From Clitopilus passeckerianus (lineage: Eukaryota; Basidiomycota; Agaricomycetes; Agaricales; Entolomataceae): 64,000 nucleotides of DNA. This document shows, piece by piece, positions 48,147 through 60,764 of this stretch. A model generated the notes under the pieces. That model ran no database searches. It was not told the origin of the DNA and saw nothing but the letters and a program-made list of their open reading frames with translations. The stretch is taken from NCBI GenBank assembly GCA_944990035.1, contig CALYLX010000095.1, positions 101,515 to 165,514 on the forward strand, given 5' to 3'. The position numbers were made by a program, and so were the translations under genes. The stretch's first letter is position 1. Each line of letters opens with the position of its first letter.

Positions 48147-50650
48147 TCACCCATTATTCGGGTCAAGAACAGTGCCATTCTTATCAGTGCACCATTCAAT
48201 AACCTGACAAGGAGGCTGGGTGCCCTTCGGTTCATCGCCGGCATCTTTCAGGAGCAGAGCAACGACACCATGACCTGGAACCTGCTTCGCGGTGAAGCTA
48301 CGAACGGCAGTGCCGTTGTCCGTGTGCGCCCACAAGTCCTGAAGACAACGAGGTTGTCAACCTTATTCTACAGTAGAAAGGAGGAAACCACAAACCCGAA
48401 CAGCATATTGACGCCCAGCACGAAGCCAAGGGGACTCCGTCAGCTGGAAGGTCAAATCGGCAGGTCCATCCAATGTATTGAGCTACGTCACCGTCGGTTC
48501 ATAAGAAATCTGACATGAACTTTCTAGAAACGCTTACGAGCATAATGACAGTGCCATTCTGGCTCTCACCACTCCAGTATTGAGCCGGATGTGTGGCATT
48601 GGGAGTCCAGTTTGGCTACCGATCGTTAGTACCGGGTGGCTTGATCATATGGAGCACGATACATACATTGATACCCCATCGGAACGGTGTAATGGATGTG
48701 CCAACAACGGGATCTTGGTTGATTGCAATAATCTCTTCGTTGGTCAGAATTTCCAGGGTCTCTTTGGTCACCCTGGACAGCTGCGGGATCGTTGTCAGTT
48801 GAGTGTTTAAGCCCCAGATGTAATCGACATACGTCAGTTGACTGAAAGCATGAATCGATAATACGGAGTTTAATAGATGCCGGAACATTGACAGGGAATG
48901 AGAACAAACAATGAGGAGCGGGGACTTCATTAGTGCCCAAGCGGTGAAATGTGACTTCGCTTCTTCATAGGAGAGATCTCCGTTGCCGCTGTAGACATGT
49001 CAGGATAGCAATAACCGATCTTATGAACAAAAACTTACACTTCGAGCTGTGGGAGACGAGTGAGTAATGAAGATATGCAGGAACTTGAAAGGCACTCACA
49101 ATGTCCATGTCGTTGCGCCCGTAGAAGTCGGAGGCCCAAGAAATGAAAGAGTTCCTAGAGGAGAATGAATGTCAACTTCGACGGAGAAGAGCGGAGATAT
49201 GAGCGCTTACTGATTGATAATGCTAGCCAAAGAATTCCAATAGGGACCTGAGAGAATATAGATGTGAGTTCGCATAGATTCAAAGATCAGGCGCCTGACC
49301 AATGTCATCAGTCGTCTGTGCATATATCGATCAGCAGGTCATTCTCAAGCGTACGCAACACTAGCTGACTTACCCTCCATGATTGGCCTAGCCGTTTTGC
49401 CCACAACCAAGGTTGTTGCTACCGGTAAGAAATGAGCGAATCCTGCCGGCTTCGAGGCACAGCGATAGTTGGTACGTACTCTGCCCCATTCACAGAGAGA
49501 AAACAGGATGGGTTCCTTGCCGGTGTTCTTCGCGAGGTCGGCAATCGCGTTGGACATTCGAACATATTCTAGAAAGCTCTCTATGAATCCCGAACCTTGA
49601 GGGCATTCCTATTGTGCTTACTGCCATAGATGTTCTCCTTGATTATCTCATCGAAAGGAACTACATCGATTGTAAGGCCCAGCTTGGTGGTGAGGAACTA
49701 GTCAACGTACCGGCACAGTTGTCGTACCTACCCCAGAATCAGTACCAGGTTGATCATCAGAATGGAAGCGCTTACTTCAGAAGATCGAAGCCCCACGTCT
49801 CGCGGAAGAGTTTGATATCTCTACAAGTAGGTTAGGAAAGCCCCGTGACTCAAGAACATGCATCTATTCCTACCTTGCCTCATTTTGGTACGATCCGGGG
49901 TACAGCTGGCACGTAAACCAGCCAGAGTCGCTATACTGTATACAGATGAATGGATGGTCCGATGGAGGGGAGTTAGAAGCTCACGATCCCTGCTTTCCTG
50001 GACAGGGGTTAGCACCTGCATATCACGACCAATTCAATCACTTACAAGCCGAGCCCATGGATCTTATCAACGAGATTCCTCATGCCGCCGCCAAAGCGTT
50101 CCTTGCCTGAGAAACAATCCGCATTCGTCGTTATTCGATGCAACCAGAGGTCGGATGACTTACTCTCGACAATATCCCCCCAGAAGTTTCTCTTTTTCTC
50201 CGAATAGCAGTCGTCAATATTCATGTAGTTGTAACCGGCATCCTGAAAAAAGAGGTAAGAAAGGGGAAGCCCGTTTGGAGAATAGGGGCACCTTTAGTCC
50301 GAGAGAAACCATCAATTCTGCAGTCTCGAGCACCAGTTTCTCATTGATATCGCACTAATAGGGGCACATGAGATAATGGGGCTTTCTGCACACGACAATA
50401 CGTACATGATACGCGTTCCATGCTATTCATTGTCCACGTTAGCGGTAGCAAGAGTTTAGTATAGGAGAACTTACTATTGTATCCCATGACTATCGAGGTT
50501 GTGTCGGACAATTAACGACTAGGCTGGAACTTCGGAGCGTGATTACGTACAGGGTAGCTTGCCAACTCCATTGTCGATAGCGCGTGCAGGAGGGGTCTTG
50601 GAAACAAAGAAGGAGCCCACAAAGAGGGCCGCGAAGCCCAAGGTAACCAT
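48147..50650 (-). CDS. Alpha-galactosidase, glycoside hydrolase family 27
   Basis: Twenty-three exons, the first at 50650-50551 and the last at 48338-48147, join in phase to 439 residues, normal for GH27. Exons of 15, 17, 13, 17, 16, 8 and 9 nt are needed; each restores family sequence. A signal peptide (LGFAALFVGSFFVS) is followed by MGYNTWNAYHCDINEKL, DAGYNYMNIDDCYSEKKRNF, GIYSDSGWFTCQLYPGSY and the nucleophile Asp in LLKYDNCAVPFDEIIKENIY. The acid/base Asp is in FYGRNDMDILEVGNGDLSYE; then EILTNEEIIAINQDP. The enzyme removes terminal alpha-1,6-galactose from galactomannans and raffinose-type sugars outside the cell. The C-terminal beta domain ends in a Cys-containing PPCQVIEWCTDKN. N-glycosylation sites (NAT, NGT) are present. 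Confidence 0.93.
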
Positions 50651-50738
50651 AGTCAAGAGGACGGTCCAAGAGGAGAGAACGAGAGTGAACTCGAGCTGAC
50701 TGATGCGTTTAAGAGCTGCGGAAGCTTTAGGAGGCCAA

Positions 50739-50745
50739 ATTTATA
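50739..50745 (-). promoter_or_regulatory. TATA box of alpha-galactosidase gene
   Basis: TATAAAT on the minus strand, about 90 nt upstream of the ATG at 50650. Confidence 0.5.
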
Positions 50746-50782
50746 TGAGCATTTTAAGACGTTGGGAAAAGAGAGTCCAGCA

Positions 50783-51508
50783 TCACATGCCGGAACATGA
50801 CGCACCCCGTGTGTAGTAGTCATCGCTTGAATTTGGTGCGCTGGGGTCTCTCTCTGAGGGCGGGAGAAGTGCTGAAGGATAGCGCTCGGTGGTCAGAAGA
50901 TGATCAAAGAAGTTAGGAAGTTGACCGACGTTGATCTTCGTCGTCGTGGGAGTGGGAACGCGCTGTTCGAATAGGAGAAAATCAATATCAAGAAGTTTGG
51001 GCGTCCATGTGAAACGTACAGTCGAGATGGTCAATGGTGACACCCTCCTCCAGTCCCGGTGTAGTATAGCCGGAGGCCATGTAGGGATCTGGAAACAGAG
51101 CGCGAAAAATGGTTAGGGCACGTTCGCAAAAAGAAGTACTAGATCTAGCCTTCTCTCGGCTGCGTTGGCCTAGCTGCTACGTCTTGAGTGTCAGCTGAAG
51201 CAAGAGCTGTAAAGAACACAGTTGTTATAGTAGTTCCGTCAGTTCTTGCGAGGATCTGAAGTGGGGGGAAATAATTACCGATGTCTGAAGCAGTTATGAG
51301 CATGCGCTCTGGCGTTCACGGACCGACTGAAGCCACTTACTTTGGGTATTTGCCGAGAGGTTGCCAGATGAAGGCTCTTCTGGACGTTGCGGCGTAGCTG
51401 AAGCATCGTGACCTGAGCATGGCAGAGGCGGCAGATGGTCCTTGATCAAAAGAAGGTCCAGTGTACGGATCTAAATTGCAAACCTGCTACGGGATCATTG
51501 CTTGCCAT
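50783..51508 (-). CDS. Hypothetical short protein, model uncertain
   Basis: A likely ATG at 51508 (MASNDPVA) is followed by exon-like stretches with splice sites: near 51468-51370 (PLPCSGHDASATPQRPEEPS), near 51206-51155 (ASADTQDVAARPTQP), near 51087-51024 (MASGYTTPGLEEGVTIDHLD) and 50962-50783 (QLPNFFDHLLTTERYPSALL). The composition is polar and disorder-prone. The frames of the last two stretches do not fit the only good donor/acceptor pair, so one boundary is wrong or a base is missing. No domain is recognised. It lies just upstream of the alpha-galactosidase promoter, same strand. Confidence 0.35.
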
Positions 51509-51960
51509 AGTTCGTTAGATTGAGAGTTCTGGTAGTTTTGAAAGTTCTTGAAACCGATATGTACAGTCACCGGTGAGGTATGGGCAATAGCAAGCGTCGT
51601 AGATGCAGCCAAATACAGTACTGTACAGGCCAGGGAAGAGGAGCCGTGAACCGAGTAAAGCAGATTGACGGTAGCCACACTGTTATGGATACGTTATGTA
51701 ATCATATCAATGACCACAGTTTCTTGACGTCTGTTCCAGCAACTTTAAATGAGCACAGAAAGTTGCAGCTTTCTAGTGCTTTTAATGCTGTAGTTTGAAA
51801 CTGAGGCCTGAGGCCCTTCTTCGCTGTCCCCAAAGACGAAGGGCAGGAGGAGAGTTGATGAGGCTGATATAAGTGGGCTATACACATCCGTCACATGATC
51901 GCGATTTCAGGACGCGTATGTGGCAGTGCAACCTGTAGTACACAAACGACCGCCACCACC

Positions 51961-53219
51961 ATGAGCTCAGTCAGGAAACCTTCACTGGGAGCCACCCCAG
52001 AGCAGCAGCAGCTACGGGAAACGGCAGAGCAGCTTTATGCTCGATTCTCAGAAGCGAAATTCAATCTGTTGAAGGACCAAACAGAGTTTGCAACCTGGAA
52101 CTCAGCGGGTGACGATGGCATTGACCCCGATGAAATCAGCACAAAAGACCCAGCAATGGTTGCAGTCAATCTCATGGAACAAATAGTAGGTCATAAATGC
52201 ACCTCTAAGAGACGTCTTATCAATCTGACTCAGTCCTACTTCAGAAAACTCAAATTTCAGTATCTAGAGCAGAATGCTAAGGATAGATATGTGAAATCCA
52301 TTGTCAGCGATATTGACGACGCACCTATCGTAACGGCGGATGACAACCAGGAGCTCGCTGCCCTTAATGCTGAGAAGAAGGAATGCCTGAAAGTATCTAA
52401 GGCTAAACTTGCCCAGATGCAGCAGGACGTTCGAACATTGGCACCTATGGTTGAACAAGGTGAGTACATATCATTTCTGCTGAAATCGTATCTTTGACTG
52501 AGGATCCAATAGACTTTCAACGAGCGGAAGCCGCAACAAAACGTGCTGCAACTCTAGCTCAGCAAATAGTCGATGCTCGTCTTGCTCTTTCGCGTTTGCG
52601 CCAGACTCATCCACACCCACGGCTCACGATCGCTACTGCAGACCAGAAACTTGCCGAACAGATTGAGGAAATGCAAACCCTCAGCGACGAAGTTCAGGCT
52701 GTGAACGAACAGAGTCACGATATCAAGCGAGAACTCAAGAAGAGCGCTCTCGACCTTGAGGGTCTAAGAATGGAACGGGCAGAGATTGAGAAGTCAGTCA
52801 AGCGGACACATGTCGACGAAAATGACCAACGCTTGATTCCGTTGTATAACTGGTAAGTTTCTTGTCGACTCTTTGTATGTTATTGACGTTCACATACGGC
52901 CAGGTTCACAACCTCGATAAAACTCCAGCATTCGATACAGGACCTTCATGAACTACACGCAGCGTCGGAGAATGAGCTGAGGCTGACCTACCTCATTGAT
53001 TCTGGCCAATCCAGCCCGCATGCAATCACAATCACGCTGATATTTGCACCGGATACGCGACAACTGGCGGCCGTGCAGACGGGTGGGATCGAGGAACTTG
53101 GTATCGACATGGGCGACGTCGTGGATGCACATGTTCAGGTCAACGATGTTCATGGGCTTATCGCTGCCATTCTTTCACGGGTTCGAACCGGCAACGAGGC
53201 TGCCCGACGGGACCGATGA
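51961..53219 (+). CDS. sos7: Sos7-like kinetochore protein
   Basis: Exons 51961-52185, 52234-52459, 52513-52852 and 52904-53219 give 368 residues. The chain is mostly alpha-helical with long coiled coils: SYFRKLKFQYLEQNAKDRYV, then SIVSDIDDAPIVTADDNQEL, RLRQTHPHPRLTIATADQKL and LEGLRMERAEIEKSVKR. The C-terminal SENELRLTYLID and IFAPDTRQLAAVQ parts resemble the globular end of Sos7/Kre28-type proteins, which pair with Spc7/KNL1 at the outer kinetochore. Assignment is from the pattern of fungal homologues I remember; a paralogous coiled-coil protein is possible. The first intron is 48 nt, a multiple of three without a stop. Confidence 0.7.
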
Positions 53220-56200
53220 GGTTCTATTGGAACAGTGTTGGTTGCCTTCTCGTTGAAGGTCGGGTATGGCGTGCATGCGTTCATCCGTGTTTCGATGACG
53301 ATTATGGAGGGACCTAACGGCTCATTGATGTTCCTGGAGAGCGTTGCGACACGAAGAGTGTATTGGTATGATACTGAAGCTGAATGGATGTATTATTTGT
53401 ATTTCTGAGAATATCACTGAATATTTCCTGATTTATCCCATTTATTCAGCTCCATGTGTGGGTGCAGGAAAAGGGGGTGCATCTCCGTTTGGTCGACTAT
53501 ACAGACTAGCTACGCTTTCAGCTATTTGCTTTTCGTTTTCTTCGTCTTTGGGCAAAACGACGATCTTCTATCCTCGAAAGTAATAGTTCAGGTCATACCG
53601 GCGATTTCTGACTATCCCTTAACCGGATAGTAACCAGTGCCGGGCCACGACTTATTCCAAGCGCAGCAAGCGTTGGAAGTAATAATGATCACCTAGGGCG
53701 CTTGCAGTTCCTTCAATATGTTCAGGTTTCCCTCCCTTACGCTTAAGCGCTGCCTAACACGGCGGCACGGTCCGGGCGGATGTCAGGCACCGTTTCCTCT
53801 TTACTGTGGCATTCAATTAGACGCCTGGAGTCTGATCTTTACGTTCTATGCTCGAAGGAACCTCGTTTCAAGTTCTGGAGTTTTGGGTGCACATTTCACC
53901 TCTCCTTACCGGTGCACGCGGCACAACGAAAAAGTTCTTTGAACATAAAAATCTCTATCAAGGGTTCAAATATTCACCCACAGGGCCCACAGGGCTCGAA
54001 GACACCGCCACCGCATCACTCGTATCGCTGCCCCGATGATCGTTGGGGTTCGAGCCCTCTGGATGAACCTGGCCCAAAGAGGCTTCGTTTTGGACGCCAC
54101 TCAATGCTGTAAGTCCATATTTTCAACTGCATCCAGGCTCTTGCCACCGGGGAAACAAGTATCCAGTTGATTCCATCTGCAAACGTATCGGCTCGGTCAG
54201 GCCCACGCTGGTTCGGAACGCCACGGTTGCTGATTTCCAGTCTGTACTGTCAAGAATTTTTTTTGGTCCCGCCAAACGTGCTCTGGCCTAACTGCTGGGC
54301 TGGGTATACCAGTAAAGCTGATTCCGCTTGGTATTCAAGCCGTCTCAGGCGTCTTGGAATTTTCTTGTTGCATGGTGCTAAGCCCTTGTGGCTTAAAGGA
54401 GTAGATTTGCGTACATCAAATCAGGTGTCTCTCATCATAGGCCAACCTGCACGATATTGCGTCAGAAATTTGCATGGAGATAATTGTATCTCCCTCTGTG
54501 CGATCTCATACCCACATGGCTCGAGTGCAGGGGTTTCTGACTGCGATATGAACCACTCTGAACCTGGATTTGCGGGTCGAGGGAAGGAGGTGACACTGCT
54601 TGACACTGCTACACCTGTCTGGTATCTAGCGATGGCACCCGGTATTCTAACTGGCTCGGAAAATCTGCTCGTAATACCCGACATGTGCGCAGAACAAGCT
54701 GCCAATGGCGACCTGCTGAAATATATTTCACTCGGTGAAAGTGCGTTCATACTGTATCCATTCTCTGACCTTGGTCTGATCTGCAACCGCCGGTAGCTGC
54801 CTAATCTATGGATGAAGGCTCAAAACTCCAATGATTCTCCTGGTTTGGGAGCTCTGTTTGCTGCCGGTCGTGGATTTACTACTGGGCTCTATCCCCGAGA
54901 AAACATCTCAGTTATATTGATAGTAACTGCCGATATTCTTGCCAGTATTTTACCTTTCGTGATTATGATCGATCGGGTTCCTCACAAAGACGTTGACCAT
55001 CTAGGTTAACCAGCCACTCGGCGAGGGAGCATTTCTAACAAATATCCCACCTCCCCCGGTCCCCTTGACTCCTTGAAATGCCTCCCTGACCCACTCCTCA
55101 GTATCATTCGTCATGTATCATCCCCGAACCGGAAAGCCTCGCAACGATGACCGCGTAAGCGATATCAGAGGGGTTCCTCGTATTGGGTGCTATTATTACA
55201 AATTATCTCTAATCAGAATTCAGAATTCTAGGGTCACCGAATCGCGTTCAGCGCTGAGCTTAAAAGATACCGGAAACGCATCAAAGTGTGTTGAGAACTT
55301 TGGCTTGCGAACTCCGGACTCGGTATGTTCCACGCGAGCGGCTTGGATGCGCTCCTGCGGTAAACCCCCTCAGGCTTCTAAAATGTGTTTTCTCCGTGAT
55401 CTACTGGTCGTGGACTTACAAGTCACTGGCAGAAGACACAAGAGTTCGACCCACTGGCAGTTGCGCCCCCCGATAGGTCAAGACTTTTTTATCGACTGTG
55501 GATTCGTTTCACCCCGAGTTTGCATTCGCAGATTTTTCAGCTATCGAAGGAAATATGCGGTGTCAGGCGGTCATTGATCCCGCTGCTTTTAGCTTATAGG
55601 TAGAAATGAAGTGACAATGGCCCATTAATTTGACGGCGATATTTAGGTAGATGGCTCGGATGTTGTGGAGGTTGTTAATTGTATATTTCTCTTGGAAGGA
55701 GTCATAAACTCGTGGCCCATAAATGGGTTTTCATGAAGCGACGCAAGCTCAGTCACGACTGATACAATAGCTATACACCTACTGTTAGCTGACCTTCTTC
55801 AAAATCTTTATTGAGTCCGTCAATCAATAAGTGGCACCTGAATTCCTTGGTGGTCCGGAATTCGTGTAACAGTCAAAACAGACTTGTTTTCTGCCATTTA
55901 GTGTTTTTTCACATGGGGTAGCCATTCTCAAATGGATATGACAGAAAAACAAATTGTGTCAGCAAAGTTGGACCAAGTCCTCCCCTTCAACGAACCACCA
56001 CCATGACTTGATCATAGCTTCATGGCTTGGAAAAGGAATACAAGTCCTCGTATTTCTATCAATGAGCCAAATGTGCTTTTATCCTCTATTCTCTATAACA
56101 ATATAAGCCCAAGGGATTTGACGAACAACTTGCAGGGGGACACACTGAGTTGACAGTGACAGACCACATTTGAGGTCACGTGGTCAATTCCCATTCTTGG

Positions 56201-56285
56201 CAGTTATTCATTGATCCAATTGGCAGTCACGGCAGCGCGTTCGCTTTCTTCATTACCTTCGGCACTCTGCTCGCTGTCGACCACG
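53220..56285. other. Gene-poor 3 kb region
   Basis: The longest open frame, 54167-54796 (+, 209 codons), lies against an antisense frame at 54421-54786 and shows no motif, signal or splice context. A Pro-rich segment at 53936-54110 (DDRWGSSPLDEPGPKRLRFG) looks protein-like but could not be linked to a gene. The stretch at 55230-55360 may be decayed coding sequence. No feature is supported. Confidence 0.3.
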
Positions 56286-59200
56286 ATGCCAAAAGCAAGA
56301 GACGGGTCGTTGTCGGCGACGGGGAAAAGGGCAAATAATGACTACGCGTACAAACAATTTATCAGACATGGGAGGCCCAGTTACTTGATGCGTGAGTTTC
56401 AACTCTCAAAGGCTTTGTGCTGAGCTTACTGTAAAGGTTCTCTGCAGGTGTTTTCAAGGCTTTTTTGGAGGTTCGGCGCGCTCACGGCTGCGAAGCTGTA
56501 TCGGAGGATAGTATCAGGGAAACAAGTGAGTGGTCGTTTTGGCGAATTTGACATCGCAAAGCTAAGAAGTACACCAGCAAAGACAGTCCTTCGCGATGAT
56601 GGTATTGACGTTGATGGAGTTAACTGGCTAAAATATTTCGACAGGTCTTTCACTGAGCTGGTGAGGACATTGATGCTCCCTTTTTCTCGCTATCTCATGC
56701 GCCTCTAGCGAAACGACGGTATTATCGAGGAGGTGGCCGGGGACAGTAGCTATGTGCTGACAGACTATGGCACGGACCTGTAAGCTTTTTTTATCAGTTG
56801 TCGCGTTCTGCATTGACAGAAGGTTAAGCCTGGACGATGCACACGAGCTACACAATGTTCCATACCAGGGCTTCACCGTTGACCAAGAGGACCTAGTTGT
56901 GCGGGAGGCAGTCTATCATTTCCCTAGTACAACCGGGCGTCGCAAGTCACAAGGTGGCGCCGCAACCTCTACTAGTTCAAAGGGGCGCAATACACCCGCA
57001 TATGAGACCGAGGACAGCGAATGGGCTCACGATGACGGACCGCCACGCAAGAAACCCAGACGAAGGAAGCAGGCAGCCCCTCGACGGTCAATAGCTCCTG
57101 CAGCTCATCCACACGTATGTTCTCATACTCATAACACCCAGAGCTTCGGCTGAATTTTTGCAGGATCAGTATCCCCCCTATAGGGGTGCTTCGAGAGAAC
57201 GTCAGACATCTTCTGTGTCTCGTCTGGATCTGGACCCACCCGAACGAAACCACCTTGGAGAGTCGAGTAGCTTTTTCCAGACAACCGTTTTCTGTCCCAC
57301 GGCTATAGACTCTCCACTATCCGTACCGACGTGAGTTTGGCATACTCTCATTTTCTTCGCGGCCTTGTGATTTACGTCTCAGAAGACCTTCACCACCTTC
57401 CCCAGCAAACCCTCCAACCCAGAATATATCATCACAGTCAATACAAACATCTGCTGCTCGTGTATCGCAGCAACCGACACCTGCCCCAAGCACACCTGAT
57501 CCAAGCGCCGAGGACCTTTCTCAAGCGCCAGGCCGTTTAAATAGCAGCTCAGATAAAGTAGGCTGCCTCGCTAGATACTCACTGATGCATTCTGACCGGG
57601 ATTTAAGGCTGAGATCGAGCAACTCCGCCGACAGAACCTCGAGCTTGCGGACCAACTCATTGCAGCACAAGCCAGTCTAACCTCAAATGAACAACTCTCC
57701 AAAGAAGCGAAGCTCCATGATCAACTGTCGGGGTTTTGAGCCATCTCGCTCGATACGAGAGAGAATCAGCAAGCACGGCTGGCGAGATTCTGGCCTTACG
57801 CTTGAAGATCTCAACGCTGGAGAGCGCTCTCCACTTCCAGTCGACGGAAGGTCCTATCGGGCAATTGCTCGAAGAGCGCGACGCGTCGATTTCAAATCTT
57901 CAGTCAGCGACACAACTCCAAGCAGAGACCATCAAGTCACTCCAAAGGAAGCTCGAAGATGAGGAAAGAAAGGCAAAAGACAGCGACTTGTTTGCTTGTC
58001 GCGCTGAACATAACGTCATGAGGTTGGAGGCCGACCTCAAGAAGCTGAGCGATAAATCTGAGCAAGTGGTTCGAAACCAGATGGCGACCAACCAGAAGCA
58101 GAAGCAGAAAATCAACGAGCTCTCGAAACATAATAAGGAGCTCGATTCTGTTATCCAGGAGTTGAAGTCGTCACGATCACGCGCTATCGAGGATGCCCTC
58201 TCGGAGTTGACATCCATGGGGGAAATGTTCAAGAAGACTGAAGCAACGAATGCCTCCTTAACCACCAATCCTTCCCCTGTGGCAATTCCTCCTCCTCCTC
58301 AGGCTTCGCCGGTTATTCCCTCTTCATATGTCATCCGCCCGCCACCGACAGATGCGTCTTCGTCTCCCCTACCTCCGTCGCCCACTGTCCCTTTCCACCC
58401 CTCTGGCGCACCAGCAATGCGCCCTTTTCCGTCCATCCCCCCAACAAAGTTCGATGACCCGGCCCGGTTGAAGTCTGACCTGATGGCTGCAAACCTGACG
58501 ATCTCTCAGGGAGAGAGTGAAAGGTCGAATTTGAAGAACCAGGTTAAGACATTGGAAAGGCGCCTAGGAGCGCGATCGACCCAGCCTCGATGCTGCGCAG
58601 GCAGAGATCAACAGGTTAACGAGGGAGAGGGAGTTCTGGGAACTCAAATCCAGAACTGTTGGTGCCGATCTCGAAAGCAAACTGGGGATGCTGCAGCAGC
58701 TCACAGACGAAATGAAGCACTTGCAAGCCGATCGGCAACACTATTCCACAGAGTACGATGCCGTGCAGAAACAGCTTGCTACTGTGACGGAGGAACACAA
58801 GAATTGCAGCGCCGACCTCCAAATGGCCGTTGAAGAAAAACTAAGGCTGGAATCTGTTTGGTCAACATGACGACGTGTTTCGACGAGGGTCAGACAAAAA
58901 TTACTTCTCTGAAGGACACGGTTGGATCTCGCGACAAACAGATTACGGAGCTCAAGGATGAAGTTGAAACCCGCGACAAACAGATTATGGAGCTCAAGGA
59001 TAGTCTGGTCAAGAAAATGAATCAATAGCGGTGGAACTGGCGGCATCCCAGGTTCAGGCGTCCATGGTCACGTTGGAGCAAAATCTGACTGCGGCTAAGG
59101 AGCGCGAAGACATCATACGGAATGAGCTCTCGGCTGCTCAACACGAACTAGAGACGGTGTCGCGCAACCATCAAGAGTTGACCAATATTTTGGAGGCGAG

Positions 59201-59667
59201 GAAAACGGAGTTAGAAGAAACTGTCGGCAATCTTCAAACCTCGAGCAACTGAAGAACGACCTTGAAGAACAGCTGGAGGCGGAGAAACCCTCAGAGGCGA
59301 TGTTGAGAGGTCCCTGCAATCGAAAGAACAGACTATTATGGACTTAGACACGAAACTCGCCGACGCAGACACAAGCTACCAGGAACTTGAAGATGCCTAC
59401 AAACTCCTTCAAGCTGGGAAGACTGAAGACGAGCAGACCATTTCGGAGCTGAAGCAGAGTTTCGCGAAGGTACAAGCTCTTCAACAAGATTCCCTCAAGG
59501 AACTTGCTTCAAAGGTATGTTCATCCTAAGTTTATGGCCAGCGTTAACTCGGTTTCTAACAGCCTTTGAAAATATCATCCCAGGTGAACTCGGCGAAGTC
59601 GTCACCCATGCCTACCCGCCAATCCTCAAGGATTTCGTCACTCAAGCAAGCATCCCCGGATTCATAA
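56286..59667 (+). CDS. Large coiled-coil protein with several frame breaks
   Basis: Exons 56286-56391, 56448-56525, 56578-56660, 56709-56779, 56820-57114, 57164-57330, 57383-57557, 57608-59514 and 59563-59667. The N-terminal 150 residues form a compact unknown domain (VFKAFLEVRRAHGCEAVSED; DVDGVNWLKYFDRSF; IIEEVAGDSSYVLTDYG). A basic region (PPRKKPRRRKQAAPRR, a likely NLS), a Ser/Pro linker, a long heptad coiled coil (EIEQLRRQNLELADQLIAAQ), a Pro-rich spacer near 58265-58450 and a second long coiled coil follow. Exon 8 needs about six frame corrections, at 57730-57733, about 58567, 58857-58859, 59014-59017, 59239-59240 and 59285-59287, nearly all one base lost from a short homopolymer. Nuclear location and a structural role are inferred only. 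Confidence 0.7.
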
Positions 59668-60764
59668 TCGTCCTCTTGTTTCTATAGTCACCCAGATCCC
59701 TCCCTGACGTATTATGGCCAATCGTTACGATTTTCTTCTGCTTCCTCATAATGGACATGCCGTCATTTTCATATCCTCATAGGCTTTCCATATTTGTACG
59801 ACCCCTCTACTTTTTACGTATTCTCCCACTGGTCTTTATCGATTGTCATGCTTGCTTTCTTGTCGTACTTTCCGATTAACCCCAATCCGGCTTAATCGGG
59901 TGTACAACGCTATGCTCAACCCCCGCTTTCACTCGACTTTCCGGGGACATGTAAAACCTGTTGCTATGTACAATTGAATTGGCCTGAAATAATTGGACTG
60001 AATAATCCCACACATAACCCCAGGACGTGCCAAACCTGCAGAAACATTGCGAGTCGGACAGGTTTCGAGCCCGACTGTCGTGGCAGAGGTGTCCGCTGGG
60101 CGTTGACAATGTTCGCTCCCAAGAAGGTGATACAAAGACAGGGAAGGTCCTCGATAATTACTTCTTCGACGTTTGACAGGAAATGTCACTGTGAACGTAA
60201 TAGCTTCGTCTGCTAGACTAAATCCGGGGTATACAGCCCTCGCGTGTCGGAATAACCGAACTGATGCTATGCTTCGACTGAAGGTGGAAATGCTGGGTAA
60301 TTGTACTGATCCCTCAACTCCTCCTCGATGCCCCTTGCCCTAGTATATTGACTCATTTGGGATGAGTTTCAACCCACGTTACTACGGCAAACCGTTTTCC
60401 AAAGAATTGCATCATTCCACCCCTGTGCGGGATTCAACAGGAAGAAGTTGTCGTGAGAATGTGTACTAGGTTTCTTTTCAACGCCTGGAGCGAGCTCTGG
60501 TCACCTGAAGATGTGTAGACAGTAGCCGAGAAATGTCCGGAATGACCAGAAGCGGCATGGCGACAAGGCCTCTGTGAATACGGGAGGCAGATCGAATGGC
60601 GAAAAGCTTTTGCCATCGAGTAGTAGACTTCCGATTAATGGCGCTTCCAAAAGTGGACAAAACTTTGAAATAGCAAACAGGCTCTGCATTGTAGGTCCCC
60701 GTCTCAGAAGTCCTGAGGGTAACGTGTTTTATTAGCAAAGAACGATTCAATTGGTCAATATGCG
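59668..60764. other. Spacer without supported gene
   Basis: 3' flank of the coiled-coil gene and about 1 kb of non-coding sequence. A minus-strand frame at 60478-60768 has no support. Confidence 0.3.

Noticed and set aside
54167..54796. A 209-codon plus-strand open frame in the 53-56 kb gap
   Set aside because: Overlapped by an open antisense frame, no signal peptide, domain, splice context or familiar motif; composition not distinctive. Length alone does not support a gene.
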